Positions 23,476 to 34,689 are shown, numbered from the stretch's first letter. The stretch: DNA of 64,000 nt from Leptodactylus fallax (GCA_947044405.1 CAMRHE010000504.1:359001-423000), one strand, 5' to 3'. Numbers and translations are program-made. Notes: generated from the sequence alone by a model not told the origin.

Positions 23476-25645
23476 TATGTAAAAATTTTGCACCAAGACC
23501 ATGCCTCTATTCACCACAAAGCCACACCCTTTCTCTTAAGCCACTCCCTATTATAGCACAAAAAATGTAGTGCAAGGCACGTCGGCACAATATAGACAAC
23601 ATTCTGCGAATATAGCCAGAGCTGTAGCCAGGCTCTCCCTATTCAGGGGCAAAGGTTCAGTTCCCTGCCCTCACTCTGTATCTAAGTACATAAATATGGC
23701 TTGTTGGTCCCCCTTATCCTCCCCTGACAACCAGCACACAGGCCACATGCTAAGATTGCCCTCCTTCCCCCCAGTTATGCCTCTGATTTCACCTAGTAAA
23801 TACCCTCACTACTTCCTTGTGATATTTACAATGCTCCCTTTAACTAGGTATTCCCATGTGAAGAAGTGATGGTATATTGTGGGTTATGCCATTATCACTT
23901 TATGATCAGTGGGAGTCTGACTTTTGGGGCCACGAATGAAAGAGACGTGTGGGTTTATAAATATTCCTTGTCTGGCAGTGTTGCAGCCACTCTGCTTGCA
24001 CTAGAATGCGGCTGGTTGCAGTTTTCTGCGTATCTGGGTCACCTGGAGCGCAGCTCTGCAGGGAAAATTACAAGGTGATGCAGTGCTATACCAGAGCTGA
24101 AGATCCTTCATTCTGTGCAGAGAGAAAATGCAGTAGTAATGTAATGTAATGTAATGTAAAGACAGCTTAAGTCAGGTAAAGCAATACCAGTTCCTTGTTA
24201 AGAGCTGGTAATACAAGGGGTCCTTACCTGGGGCCCCTCCCCTATGACATCAACACCACCCTATAGTGCACTTGTCTCATTGAGTGTCCATGTAAGAGAC
24301 CACTAACCTCTATCTGTCACCTGCTATGATCTCCTTCATGCTTAACACTATAAAATATATAAAAATCTATAATTTTGCAACAATGTTTCACTGTCTATGA
24401 AAGAAATAAAGAAGTTAACGTCGTATCTCCTTGGCTTCCATAGACAGTTCATACTGAAGGTGAGTGTGAACGATGAGCATGTCATAGGGATAGATGGAAC
24501 GCCTGACATCAGCTCCGGCAACATATCATCACTCACGGGAAAGTCTCACATGGGCTCGATAATGGTCCTGGGGTTCATGCATGAGTTACCCCTCAAATGG
24601 AAAGTCTTTCATTACAAAACAGAGTCCGGCCAAGCGTCTTATACCTCTCTGTCCTACAGAGCTGCTTATTACAGCCGTATCTACAATATATGGCATAGTA
24701 ATGTCATTGAATGCAATGACTTATATATTGATGATCTAACCATGGGAAAGGTTATCAATGTGGGGTCAGTGGAGGTCGGACACCGGAGATGGTTGGAGAG
24801 GCCACAGAATTCTGGTGAGCTTGGCCACTTGGATGGACATGTCCAGATATATGTATCACAGAATGATCATGATTTTTTTTTTTTTTTTACTAACATGGAC
24901 ATGGATTGCTGTAGGGTCGGCATGCCTTATTATCAAAATTAATAAAAGAAAATCAATTAGTGCATTGACGCATTAGGAATGAGACCTCAGATCAATACAT
25001 AAAGGGCATTAGGAGATTATACATGGATTGTATTAATTACATTTTTAATATAGTCATAGGCAAATGACAAGATTACAAGGAAATGGAGATTAACCCTTTG
25101 GAATCTGAGGTCATTGTCCTATAATCCAGACCCGAGGTTATAGAGAGAGATGAGGAAAGAGTCTGCCCCTGCAGTATTATTACAGCCTCGTGCACATGAC
25201 TGTATTATGGCTGGTTAATGCCATACTCCTAGAAGTCTATGGAGCCATACTGCTGTATATACAGTATGTATATTGTATCGAGATGTCTTCTCATGGATTT
25301 AAACAAACATTGACCCTATAAAGAAATGACAGCAAGCTTCACTGGTTACTGTATTATGAAGACAATCTACTGTATATTATGGTGCTATATAGTGGGACTC
25401 TTACAGTATGTGTGCTTATGGTTCTGTAAACCACAGGGACTTTGTTCCATATTTTGGGTACATTCACCTGAATGCTACAGTCTCTTGGAACAGCTGATCA
25501 GTGGGGGCCCTCCATTGACCTGATATTGTCCTATTCTAAAAATAGGTAATATACCTTTAAATTGTTGAGTTTTGCTTTTAATTAGTTTCATGACCACTTT
25601 TTATCTAGTTATGTCCTCATTCCACCACTTTGAGTACAGCCTGTA

Positions 25646-25647
<2 letters not shown>
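23476..25647. other. Mostly unique non-coding DNA with one unrecognised open frame
   Basis: 23560-23660 resembles a dispersed repeat that also appears near 39200 and 63600 (GTAGCCAGGCTCTCC, then a GGGGCAAAGGTTCAG run). An open frame of 181 codons at 24397-24942 (+) has no family I recognise. It runs through a poly-T tract that encodes FFFFFF and contains a good splice-donor-like AAGGTGAGTG near 24456. I treat it as unproven. Confidence 0.4.
24136..24158 (+). repeat. (TAATG)n microsatellite
   Basis: Four to five perfect copies of TAATG in tandem. Confidence 0.9.

Positions 25648-25677
<30 letters not shown>
25648..25677. repeat. TA microsatellite at a Tc1 insertion site
   Basis: A short (TA)n run. 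The second Tc1-like element starts at its end, and TATATATG continues on the other side of the element, so the transposon inserted into the TA run. Confidence 0.9.
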
Positions 25678-25888
25678 CAGTCATATGAAAAAGTTTGGGC
25701 ACCCCTATTAATCTTAATCATTTTTAGTTCTAAATATTTGGGTGTTTGCAACAGCCATTTCAATTTGATATATCTAATAACTGATGGACACAGTAATATT
25801 TCAGGATTGAAATGAGGTTTATTGTACTAACAGAAAATATGCAATATGCATTAAACCAAAATTTGACCGGTGCAAAAGTATGGGCACC
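25678..25888 (+). repeat. Left 211-bp TIR with outer and inner direct repeats
   Basis: Outer direct repeat at about 25685-25704 and inner direct repeat at about 25871-25888, same orientation. These are the presumed transposase-binding sites. Confidence 0.9.
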
Positions 25889-25905
25889 TCAACAGAAAAG
25901 TGACA

Positions 25906-26928
25906 TTAATATTTAGTAGATCCTCCTTTTGCAAAAATAACAGCCTCTAGTCGCTTCCTGAAGCTTTTAATCAGTTTCTGGATCCTGGATGAAGGTATTT
26001 TTGACCATTCCTCTTTACAAAACAATTCCAGTTCACTTAAGTTTGATGGTCGCCGAGCATGGACAGCCCGCTTCAAATTATCCCACAGATGTTCAATGAT
26101 ATTCAGGTCTGGGGACTGGGATGGCCATTCCAGAACATTGTAATTGTTCCTCTGAATGAATGCCTGAGTAGATTTGGAGCTGTGTTTTGGATCATTGTCT
26201 TGCTGAAATATCCATCCCCGGCGTAACTTCAAATTCGTCACTGATTCTTGTACATTATTCTCAAGAATCTGCTGATACTGAGTTGAATCCATGCGACCCT
26301 CAACTTTAACAAGATTCCCGGTGCCGGCATTGGCCACACAGCCCCAAAGCATGATGGAACCTCCACCAAATGTTACAGTGGGTAGCAAGTGTTTTTCTTG
26401 GAATGCTGTGTTTTTTGGACGCCATGCATAACGCCTTTTTGTATGACCAAACAACTCAATCTTTGTTTCATCAGTCCACAGGACCTTCTTCCAAAATGAA
26501 GCTGGCTTGTCCAAATGTGCTTTTGCATACCTCAGGCGACTCTGTTTGTGGCGTGCTTTCAGAAACGGCTTCTTTCGCATCACTCTCCCATACAGCTTCT
26601 CCTTGTGCAAAGTGTGCTGTATTGTTGACCGATGCACAGTGACACCATCTGCAGCAAGATGATGCTGCAGCTCTTTGGAGGTGGTCTGTGGATTGTCCTT
26701 GACTGTTCTCACCATTCTTCTTCTCTGCCTTTCTGATATTTTTCTTGGCCTGCCACTTCTGGGCTTAACAAGAACTGTCCCTGTGGTCTTCCATTTCCTT
26801 ACTATGTTCCTCACAGTGGAAACTGACAGGTTAAATCTCTGAGACAACTTTTTGTATCCTTCCCCTGAACAACTATGTTGGACAATCTTTGTTTTCAGAT
26901 CATTTGAGAGTTGTTTTGAGGTGCCCAT
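25906..26928 (-). CDS. Tc1-like transposase, DD34E, apparently intact (340 aa)
   Basis: Cut-and-paste transposase acting on the surrounding TIRs. I chose the internal ATG at 26928 (MGTSKQLS...) over the upstream in-frame ATG at 26973, because it gives 340 aa, the usual Tc1/Sleeping Beauty length, and a normal N-terminus. Seen: an N-terminal paired-like DNA-binding region (about 1-110) with a first helix-turn-helix around 25-45, a GRPR linker (59-62) that often binds AT-rich DNA and overlaps a basic nuclear-localisation-like stretch, and a second helix set (about 66-110). The catalytic domain has D153 in WTDET, a glycine-rich box FGGGSIMLWG (187-196), D244 in FQQDNDPKH, and E279 in SPDLNIIE. 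The residue numbers and 34-residue D-to-E spacing equal those of Sleeping Beauty. There is no stop or frameshift. A TATTTAAG-like sequence about 55 bp upstream of the ATG may act as promoter. Activity is inference. Confidence 0.95.
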   Translation of the reverse strand: MGTSKQLSNDLKTKIVQHSCSGEGYKKLSQRFNLSVSTVRNIVRKWKTTGTVLVKPRSGRPRKISERQRRRMVRTVKDNPQTTSKELQHHLAADGVTVHRSTIQHTLHKEKLYGRVMRKKPFLKARHKQSRLRYAKAHLDKPASFWKKVLWTDETKIELFGHTKRRYAWRPKNTAFQEKHLLPTVTFGGGSIMLWGCVANAGTGNLVKVEGRMDSTQYQQILENNVQESVTNLKLRRGWIFQQDNDPKHSSKSTQAFIQRNNYNVLEWPSQSPDLNIIEHLWDNLKRAVHARRPSNLSELELFCKEEWSKIPSSRIQKLIKSFRKRLEAVIFAKGGSTKY

Positions 26929-27115
26929 GATGCCACTCTTCAGAGGAGATTCAAATAGGAGAACAACTTGCAATTGGCCACCTTAAATACCTTTTCTCAT
27001 GATTGGATACACCTGGCTATGAAGTTCAAAGCTCTGTGAGGTTACAAAACCAATTTTGTGCTTCAGTAAGTCAGTAAAAAGTAATTAGGAGTATTCAAAT
27101 CAATAAAATGATAAG

Positions 27116-27326
27116 GGTACCCAAATTTTTGCACCGGTCAAATTTTGGTTTAATGCATATTGCACATTTTCTGTTAGTACAATAAACCTCATTTCAATCC
27201 TGAAATATTACTGTGTCCATCAGTTATTAGATATATCAAATTGAAATGGCTGTTGCAAACACCCAAATATTTAGAACTAAAAATGATTAAGATTAATAGG
27301 GGTGCCCAAACTTTTTCATATGTCTG
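27116..27326 (-). repeat. Right 211-bp TIR with outer and inner direct repeats
   Basis: Inverted copy of 25678-25888. Inner repeat at about 27116-27134 (GGTACCCAAATTTTTGC), outer at about 27300-27319. Confidence 0.9.
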
Positions 27327-27328
27327 TA

Positions 27329-27952
27329 TATATGTACACAGTACATGTATATACAGTACCTCTACATACAGTACATAGTGGTTTGGCTTTAGCTAAAGAG
27401 ACATATACATTGTATAGTGGACTATTATACAATCTGTGTAAGAATATTAGCATTTTCCCAGATCTCTGCTTGCTGTCGGTGAGTGGACACCTCCATTGGG
27501 TACTTCCAGTGGGGAGGTGAGGACTTTTCTGGTCATGTGATGATCCCGCAGGTTCACTGATTCTAACCCTCTAGAAGTAAATAGCGAAGGTTTCCCTTCA
27601 CTCACTGACAGCCATAACAACATTCCTGAGAAATTGATATAGAAAATTGTTTTAGAAAATTGCAGATATTTTATTTTACGATGGCTAACCTTGTGTTAAC
27701 CCTTTAATGATTAGCTCCTGTAAAGAGCATAGGGTACCCTAGAAGGGCCACTCAGATTGACAGGCTGACAGTCTTCATTACCACATTGGATACAGGCGAG
27801 CTCAGCAGTTTCCAGCACTAAAGAAAATACTGTATCAACAGCGGGGACTCCTCATAATGATGCTGCTACACAAGACAGATGGGCAGCTTGTTTTCTCTTG
27901 CTTAGAACAGGTTAATGGTTTATGTCATACACAATGCAGAGGCGTCGGTGCT
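27329..27952. mobile_element. Probable diverged fold-back MITE (27450-27625) in non-coding DNA
   Basis: CTCTGCTTGCTGTCGGTGAG near 27462 is matched in inverted form by CTTCACTCACTGACAG near 27596. The arms resemble those of the element at 27953-28820 (CTTTGCTTGCTTTCATTG and its inverted partner). The limits are approximate, and no gene is seen in the rest of this stretch. Confidence 0.4.
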
Positions 27953-28820
27953 TAAAGGGATACTGTAGATTCTGAAAATAAATATCATTATTTGTAAAAT
28001 GAAATGAAGAGAATTTTTTATTGTATATTTTGTATAATATTTTATGGTTTCCAAGATCTTTGCTTGCTTTCATTGCATAGGAACCTTCACTGTTTATTCC
28101 CATTGTCCCTAGTCATGTGACATGGCGCTGATAACTGGGCGGTAACTGTAACGAGTAGAGATGAGTGAACGTCATGAGATTTGTTTCTACTAATATTTAT
28201 GATGTTCGGCCCTTCGATTCGTTTTAGGTCAAACTTGTTCTGAACGAACCAAAACACTATTATTATACTTGGAGGTCTTGTTGGTCCCCAGAGTATAACA
28301 AGTGGAGGTCCAGGGGAGTAAACATAACAAACACTTATACTTGCACTACCTGCTGGGAATCCTCGTGGCATCTGGCAGTTCCCTGGCATCCTCTTGACCA
28401 CTGAGACCTGCAGTATCTTAACGTTTCGACCCAGCATCATAATATGAGTGCACCTCACATGACCCCAGTGTACGTGACAGGTCAGAAGAGGACACCGGGG
28501 ACCACCAGACTCGACAAGGACACCCAGTAATGGCACTCCACTTATTATACTCTGGGGTCCCTTCACATAATGTTTGTAACTACGAACCCCATACATTTTG
28601 AGTTTGGGTCGAGCCTGAAACATTTAGAAAATTCAAGTGGAATCTACTCGAACCAGTTTACTCATCTCTAGTAAGGAACCATGGACCAGTGTCACATGAC
28701 CAGGACACACTTTATCCACTAGAAGTAAAAAATAAGGGTTCCTACTGAATGACAGCAAGCAGAAATCTTAACTGTGATGAACTGGGACATAAAGTAACTT
28801 TTATAACTTTTCATTCCACA
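27953..28820. mobile_element. Fold-back MITE interrupted by a hAT-like MITE
   Basis: Left arm about 28040-28125 (ATCTTTGCTTGCTTTCATTG ... AGTCATGTGACATGG). The inverted right arm is about 28680-28790 (CACATGACCAGGACAC ... GACAGCAAGCAGAAATCTT). The arms are separated by the complete hAT-like element 28156-28670, so the latter inserted later. The left end reads TTAAAGGGATACTG; the right end is unclear. Confidence 0.6.
28156..28670 (+). mobile_element. Complete hAT-like MITE, 515 bp
   Basis: Begins TAGAGATGAGTGAAC and ends GTTTACTCATCTCTA, an inverted pair. It is flanked by an 8-base imperfect target duplication (GTAACGAG on the left, GTAAGGAA on the right, 6 of 8 equal). The TAGAG terminus and 8-bp duplication fit the hAT superfamily; the class is inferred. 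No transposase is encoded. Relatives lie at 16030, 33440, 34395, 36681, 38047, 59347 and 59886. Confidence 0.75.
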
Positions 28821-30172
28821 AGGAGTCTGACTACACAGAGTTTGTTTGTAGTCTGTCACCATGGAGACCCAGGGATCGGGAGCTATAGGCACAAAATGAT
28901 TACAAAATGGTTACAAGGCCTCTAAGCATGCTACCCCTTCAGAGACATCCATCACGCCGGCAGTATTTCCCATAAGTACATGTTAAAGAATAACCCACAA
29001 GTGATTAGGAGCAGATGGAGGCGCCGTACACACAGACCACAGAAAGTAATTCCACAACTTAATTCTGTGTCTGCGCTGGAAACAAATATAAATCTTTCTT
29101 GCTTGTTACGAGGAGAAAATTCGCCAAGGTTCCTGACACATGCAAAACAGCCGAGAATCGCACACACCGTTACATTTAGTCTGTGTCTCCTCCACTTCAT
29201 ATTATATTTCCATTCAGGCTCCTTGGTTTCTGCTCATTTGTTTGTTCAGACAATGGAGGGGAAAAGTCTGCCAAGTCTAGGTCTTGTAAAGAGACATCTT
29301 GGCTCTATGGGAATCTTATTGTTTCTATGCTATTGGAAGGACCAGTGAGCTCTCTAGCGCCGCCTACATCATTGGTGATCTATTATGGCCAGTTGGTGAA
29401 TAGCAGGAATTAGCCACCCATTGATGACTCTCACCACCAAATGGTGCTCGGGTCCTGTACAGATGTGTCTTTTCTTACCTTACAAAAAAAAATTTATTTT
29501 ACAACACTATACTGGGAGAAGCTTATGCTGTCGGTCTATCTGCTGTCATCCAAAGGTTGTGATGTGAATTCCAGCCTGAATTACGCTTGTTTCCTGGCAG
29601 CCATTCCTCCTGACCCCTGCAGATGCTTGCATGTTCATCTTGGCTAACCGTGTAGGTGTTCTCAATAGGTAGAGGGAAGTAAGCTGCTGTCAGACACCTC
29701 TGATGATGGTTTACCTTCTGTAAGAACAAAGGATTGGGCATGTTCAAGTCCAACATTATTTAGCGGGCATGTTGGACTTGGACACTCTCATATACATTAG
29801 ATGGATGACCGTTTCTGTTGATATGGTAGGTTTGGTCAAAAGTCATCGAATGATTATGTCCACCTTAAGAAACGAGTTTAAACAAGAAGTGTTTGGGCTT
29901 GGATTTTAGTAAAGTAGTGACCTTGGTTCAATGAGCAGTATTTGGGTCAGGATTCGGACAAGCAGGGTCTGGACCAGGGCTTAGATAAACAGTGTTTGGT
30001 TGTGACAAGCAGGACATGAGGCAGAGTCATAACAGTCAGAAAGACCCTTGAGAAAAACTTGACTACTTGGATACAATATTAGCTTGGATTAATAAAGAAG
30101 ATATCTAGCAGTCTTCATTTTCCTTAAGAGTCATGAAAGACCTTTTTTCATCCTTCAGCGGACTTAAAGGAG
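28821..30172. other. Non-coding; candidate conserved block 28960-29190
   Basis: 28960-29190 is unique, CpG-retaining and without repeats (GGAGGCGCCGTACACAC, ACGAGGAGAAAATTCGCC), and may be conserved non-coding DNA. 29545-29590 holds a weak R1-like core (GGTTGTGATGTGAATTCCAG). The 122-aa frame at 28980-29348 overlaps other frames and has no domain. Nothing else is supported. Confidence 0.35.
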
Positions 30173-30480
30173 GACCTTCCACCACCTCCACTGTCTCCAA
30201 CTATTTGCATCATTTAACAGGGGCTGCTCCACTCATTCTGGTGCAGTTGGAATTTTTTCTCTAGCGCCCACCATTCCTGAGCAATGAATGCAGTTAGTTT
30301 CAGCATCCAGTATGCAAATTACTCTCTTTACTGTTAGGTGGGTAGTTGATAGTCTGGGCCTGCCCACCATACTGGATGCTGAAACTAACTGGACTGATAG
30401 CTCGGGAATGGTGGGGGCTAGAGAAAAAATTCTAACTGTGCTAATATCAGTGGAGCGGATCCTATTACCCAGTATCTAAA
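30173..30480. mobile_element. Fold-back MITE, TTAAAG-type left end
   Basis: Long inverted arms: 30218-30310 contains GGAATTTTTTCTCTAGCG and AGTTAGTTTCAGCATCCA; 30371-30465 contains their reverse complements. A short loop lies between them. The left end reads TTAAAGGAGGACC, like TTAA-targeting amphibian MITEs. The right end is not clearly matched. No coding content. Confidence 0.6.
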
Positions 30481-30879
30481 TACTCCTGCCAACATAAAGT
30501 GTCTAGCTGGCAGCCCTGGTGGCCCCATTGCCCTCTAGCTATGCTGTTGGTTAATCTAGTAGCTGACATCCTGCACACCTGCCCGCCTACAGTTACTCCC
30601 CAGGTATGTCAATGTGAACAGAGCCAAAGTTGAGGGTACCTAAGATGTACTCAAGTGGCAGCACATCCAAAAGCCTTTAATAATGGATTACGACTTCAAC
30701 TCTAAAGTTAATGACATAAAACCATTATCCCCAGTCCTCAAACATCAGAATCTCCAGATGTATTTATTTTCATGTGGTTCAGGGATGAAATAAAGATTTA
30801 TTTCAGCAGAATCCTTAAAGCCGAGTGCTCAGAAAGGCTAAGGATCAAATTCTCATTCAGAACAGATTAAGCAGCCCCA

Positions 30880-31150
30880 AAAACATATGATAAATGATGA
30901 TAGGACTGATCTGAGAAGTAATGAGCGCTCGCTCCACAGAACATGAACCCCGGATCCCAAATGACATTAGTTCAGGCCAATAATACTTCATAAATAAGAG
31001 CCGCGTCGTAATAAATATTTATCTGCCTGTAATCACCGTCCGCGTTACACAGCGCCGCTCCGGAATTATACTTATCAACTAATCAATAAATCCTTATTAA
31101 TTTCATGTATAGTCCCCGAATCACAAGATTTCATTAAGATTAAGGCTTGT
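30880..31150. other. Candidate conserved non-coding block
   Basis: Unique block with retained CpGs (GAGCCGCGTCGTAATAAA, CACCGTCCGCGTTACAC) and several homeodomain-like ATTA/TAAT cores (CTTATTAATTTCATG, ATGACATTAG). No ORF. Read by eye as regulatory-like; no target gene is visible. Confidence 0.3.
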
Positions 31151-31396
31151 TCTCCACTTAGTCCTCTGAAATGGGTCAGTAGGAGAAAAGGAAGAGCTGC
31201 TTGTATTTGCCTTGTTTTTTATTCATTTCTTTTTAGAATTGTTGAATGTTTTATCCCTATTATTTATATAGTCAACGCTTTAAAGGGGTCTCCACATGAG
31301 GATATACGCTGAGCTTAATGGGTCCAGCTACAGAAATCCAGCAATTAGAGGTATTGCAAATATGGATCCTGCTCTACCATGAGTAGTGCCTTCTCA

Positions 31397-32266
31397 GTAT
31401 AGGGATAATACACACAGTGATGTCACAGTACAGAGATAATACACACAGTGATGTCAGAGTACAGAGATAATACATACAGTGATGTCACAGTACAGAGATA
31501 ATACACACAGTGATGTCACAGTACAGGGATAATACACACAGTGATGTCACAGTACAGGGATAATACACACAGTGTTGTCACAGTACAGAGATAATACACA
31601 CAGTGATGTCACAGTACAGGGATAATACACACAGTGATGTCACAGTACAGGGATAATACACACAGTGATGTCACAGTACAGAGATAATACACACAGTGAT
31701 GTCACAGTACAGGGATAATACACACAGTGATGTCACAGTACAGGCATAATACACACAGTGATGTCACAGTACAGGGATAATACACACAGTGATGTCACAG
31801 TACAGGGATAATACACACAGTGATGTCACAGTACAGGGATAATACACACAGTGATGTCAGTACAGGGATAATATACACAGTGATGTCAGAGTACAGAGAT
31901 AATACACACAGTGATGTCAGAGTACAGAGATAATACACACAGTGATGTCACAGTACAGGATAATGCATACAGTGATGTCACAGTACAGCGATAATACACA
32001 CAGTGATGTCACAGTACAGGGATAATACACACAGTGATGTCACAGTACAGGGATAATACACACAGTGATGTTACAGTACAGGGATAATACACACAGTGAT
32101 GTCACAGTACAGGGATAATACACACAGCGGTGTCACAGTACAGAGATAATACACACAGTGATATCACAGTACAGGTATAATAGTACACACAGTGATGTCA
32201 CAGTACAGGGATAATACACACAGTGATGTCACAGTACAGGTATAATAGTACACACAGTGATGTCAT
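31397..32266 (+). repeat. 31-bp minisatellite, about 28 units
   Basis: Tandem units of ACAGTACAGGGATAATACAC plus ACAGTGATGTC, with G/A variation in GGGAT/AGAGAT and an extra TAGT in two units near the right end. Consecutive units abut with no spacers, so it is not a CRISPR-type array. Confidence 0.97.
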
Positions 32267-32479
32267 ATCCTTTTTCTCTCCTCAGGGGCGGGTCATGTTT
32301 ATTTTGCTTGGTTGGTGACTTGACACTGACTTGACACTAGTATCTCGCATCTTAGTACATTAGGCAGTCTCTCCTCTTCTTAGGGCTGATTTTGTATATA
32401 TTATCCACATTCTTAACTTTCATGAGATATTTAACAAAAGCATTTGACAAAGTCAATCATTTTACAAGGGAAATGTAAC

Positions 32480-32815
32480 GTTCAGCTCATGGTGTTATTA
32501 CATCAAATTATTATTACCATCATAACATTACACCAATCAATATTATAACAGCCTAGCAATTATACCGCTGCTCGAACCGCCAGGAAATGAGTCTACGTAC
32601 CAAGAAATGGATGACAATAGCAGTTACACAAACAAAAGCAGATTTTCCCCCTAATTTCGCCTCTCAGGCGGCCATTATGACACAAGCAGACAATGGGCGA
32701 GAGTTATCAAACGCAACTAAGTCTTACAAGAGCCTTGTCATTGAACAGCTTGACGTCCGCCTGCCTTGTATACATTGCTCAACTGCGTATCTGACATTAC
32801 AAAGACCATAGTTCT
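32480..32815. other. Candidate conserved non-coding block
   Basis: Unique sequence rich in A/T cores (CATCAAATTATTATTACC, ACCAATCAATATTATAAC) and CpGs (AATTTCGCCTCTCAGGCG, GCTTGACGTCCGCC). The 74- and 76-aa frames overlap on opposite strands and show no domain. Regulatory role inferred. Confidence 0.3.
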
Positions 32816-33439
32816 CCATATGTTTAATATAATGGCTAGCCTCCATTGAGTGGGGGAGGGGTACCTGTGGGGGAAGGGGGGTAGGGTCCGCTGCTCCCGC
32901 TGAGGTTTTCTATGTAACGAAGCAAATAATTGAAAAACAAGGAGATTTGTTGTATTCTCACAAAACATTAATAACTAGAGTCAAAATGTCATTTTTCAGG
33001 AAGCACCAGGTATTGGCACAAGTGTATTGCAATTTCACATATTGTGTTGAGTCTGCAAAGTACAGAAGATTTTTCTTCTTTTTTTTAATTTCCAGAAGGG
33101 ATTTTCAGGCCGATCTAATATTGCTTAAACTTCTGCTAACTAAAGTTTGAGGGTCTGTTCAGGCCTGAAGGAAATGAATTGTACTGTCCAGTATGGCAAG
33201 GTAAGATTTACCCCCCAATATGACTTCTGGGGGGTTCCAATGCTTCTGCCATGCCTTCCATATGACAACGCATGGTGTCCTCCAGATGCAACCAAAGATG
33301 TCAGCATGGGGACGACTCAGCTTCCATTAATACAGATGGAAGTGCTCAATGGACTGGTAATGTGAGTGAGTGGTGACCATGGATAACATTTCTACTATAG
33401 ATGATCTAACCATTTCCTAACAAGCCAAGTTTCTTATGG
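32816..33439. other. Non-coding stretch, nothing recognised
   Basis: Contains G-rich tracts at 32850-32885 and a T-run near 33080; no supported gene. Confidence 0.45.
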
Positions 33440-33740
33440 ATTTTCCACAAATTTATGGTCCACCTGAAGCTAAAACTTTTGGGGTTCATCACTCACGAAT
33501 TGTTATTACGCTCTGGGATCTCTTCAGCCTTTTCTGGTATCTTTCAACCAAGCGTCATGACGTTGCCACGTCTCGCATGACCACAAAGGCCAAAACACAG
33601 GATTCAGCAGTAACCCTAGGGTGTGTGATTCCAAAGAAGATGCTGGAGACGACTAGCTGAAGGCAAGAAGACTGGACACCCAGAATAGGTGAGATTTCGG
33701 CACCTCCTCTTGGTCTCCGCTTATTATACTCTTGGGTTTG
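33440..33740 (+). repeat. hAT-like MITE family fragment
   Basis: Shares phrases with other copies of the TAGAGATGAG family (CACTCACGAATTGTTATTAC, GGGATCTCTTCAGCC, TTATTATACTCTTGGG). Termini not found. Confidence 0.45.
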
Positions 33741-34394
33741 GTGTGTTTTTTAGCCAAGGACCAGGACAGAAGACTTCCTAAGATACATCTCCTCTTCTTT
33801 TCTGTTTGGCTTCACTTTCCATGGTTACCTAGTGCAGTTTTGTTCAGAATGAATGAATCTCGCCAGACTATTACCCATCCCTTGGATTTGTTGGAGGTCT
33901 CACATCACAGACTCCACCAGTCCTTACATATCTCAATAACACAGAAGGGCAACAACTGATGACCTGAACAAGAGGTCCCAGGTATTTCTGTCTGTAAGAG
34001 TTCTAAACTGTTCATGAATTCGGTTTCCACCAGTTCTCGGTGGATATTTATCCATCGTCTTTTAGATAAATCGAAACGTTCAAACCAGAGATGAATCGTT
34101 GGTCATTTAGACATGGCCATTGGGCATTTTTCACTGACTGCTTTGTGTAATTCTCAGCTCTCGGACTCTCGTTGGCAGTCTTTAGGTCTGTCTACATGGC
34201 AAGATGGACTATCTGTACTTTTGAGACCACAATCTCAGCCTTTCAATAGAACTGAAAGCAGTTGGTCATGCGAGTGCACTGACGCTTCATTTAGGGAGGA
34301 TTCAGGGAGATTTTGGATGCCTTTTCTTCTCATCACAGGTGGATCCAGTCTCGACCCCCCCATGATCTGATTTTGTTTCATAAATATTTGCAAG
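33741..34394. other. Non-coding stretch, nothing recognised
   Basis: No supported gene; short frames only. Confidence 0.4.
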
Positions 34395-34669
34395 GTTTGC
34401 CCAAACTTTTTCAGTCTGAACTGAAAGTTCCCCACCAGTCAAAGTGACCCGGGGCTGCTGACGTCTCCAAGGAGGGCAGAAGACATCTGGGAAAGATCAC
34501 CATACTGTATACTGCATAGTGGCCCAGGGGTAAGGAAAGGTAAGCATGGTGGTTTATTATTTACCCCACCTCCCCTTGGTTTGAAAAGACCCCACAGTAT
34601 AACAATGATTTGTGGGTTACGGGTCCCCCCGAAATTTCTCAAATTTGAGAACTGATTCGCTCATCTCTA
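34395..34669 (-). mobile_element. hAT-like MITE, copy with 3' terminus
   Basis: Ends GAACTGATTCGCTCATCTCTA, the inverted TAGAGATGAGCGAA terminus. Internal phrases (ACCCCACAGTATAACAATG, GGGCAGAAGACATC) match the family. The other terminus is unclear. Confidence 0.5.
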
Positions 34670-34689
34670 CTGCTGAGCCTGTGATAGGC

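Larger units (their letters stand above)
25678..27326 (-). mobile_element. Tc1/mariner transposon, DD34E, IR/DR type, 1649 bp
   Basis: A complete element starting CAGTCATATGAAAAAGTTTG and flanked by TA on both sides (25676-25677 and 27327-27328). The TIRs are 211 bp, with about 5 mismatches. Each TIR holds two direct repeats of a GAAAAAGTTTGGGCACCCC-like sequence, one at the outer end and one about 185 bp inside (GCAAAAGTATGGGCACC on the left). This is the IR/DR layout known from Sleeping Beauty-type elements. One open transposase frame with all three catalytic residues lies between the TIRs. It is the best candidate in the window for an autonomous or recently active element. Confidence 0.96.

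Noticed and set aside
24697..24750. YIDD motif in the 181-codon frame as a reverse-transcriptase sign
   Set aside because: The flanking residues (CNDLYIDDLTMG) do not fit reverse-transcriptase motif context and no other RT motifs are present.
26929..26973. Upstream ATG extending the second transposase by 15 residues
   Set aside because: The internal ATG gives the family-typical 340-aa length and N-terminus; the extension MQVVLLFESPLKSGI has no family support.
31397..32266. CRISPR-like array
   Set aside because: The 31-bp units abut with no unique spacers, and the window is eukaryotic.
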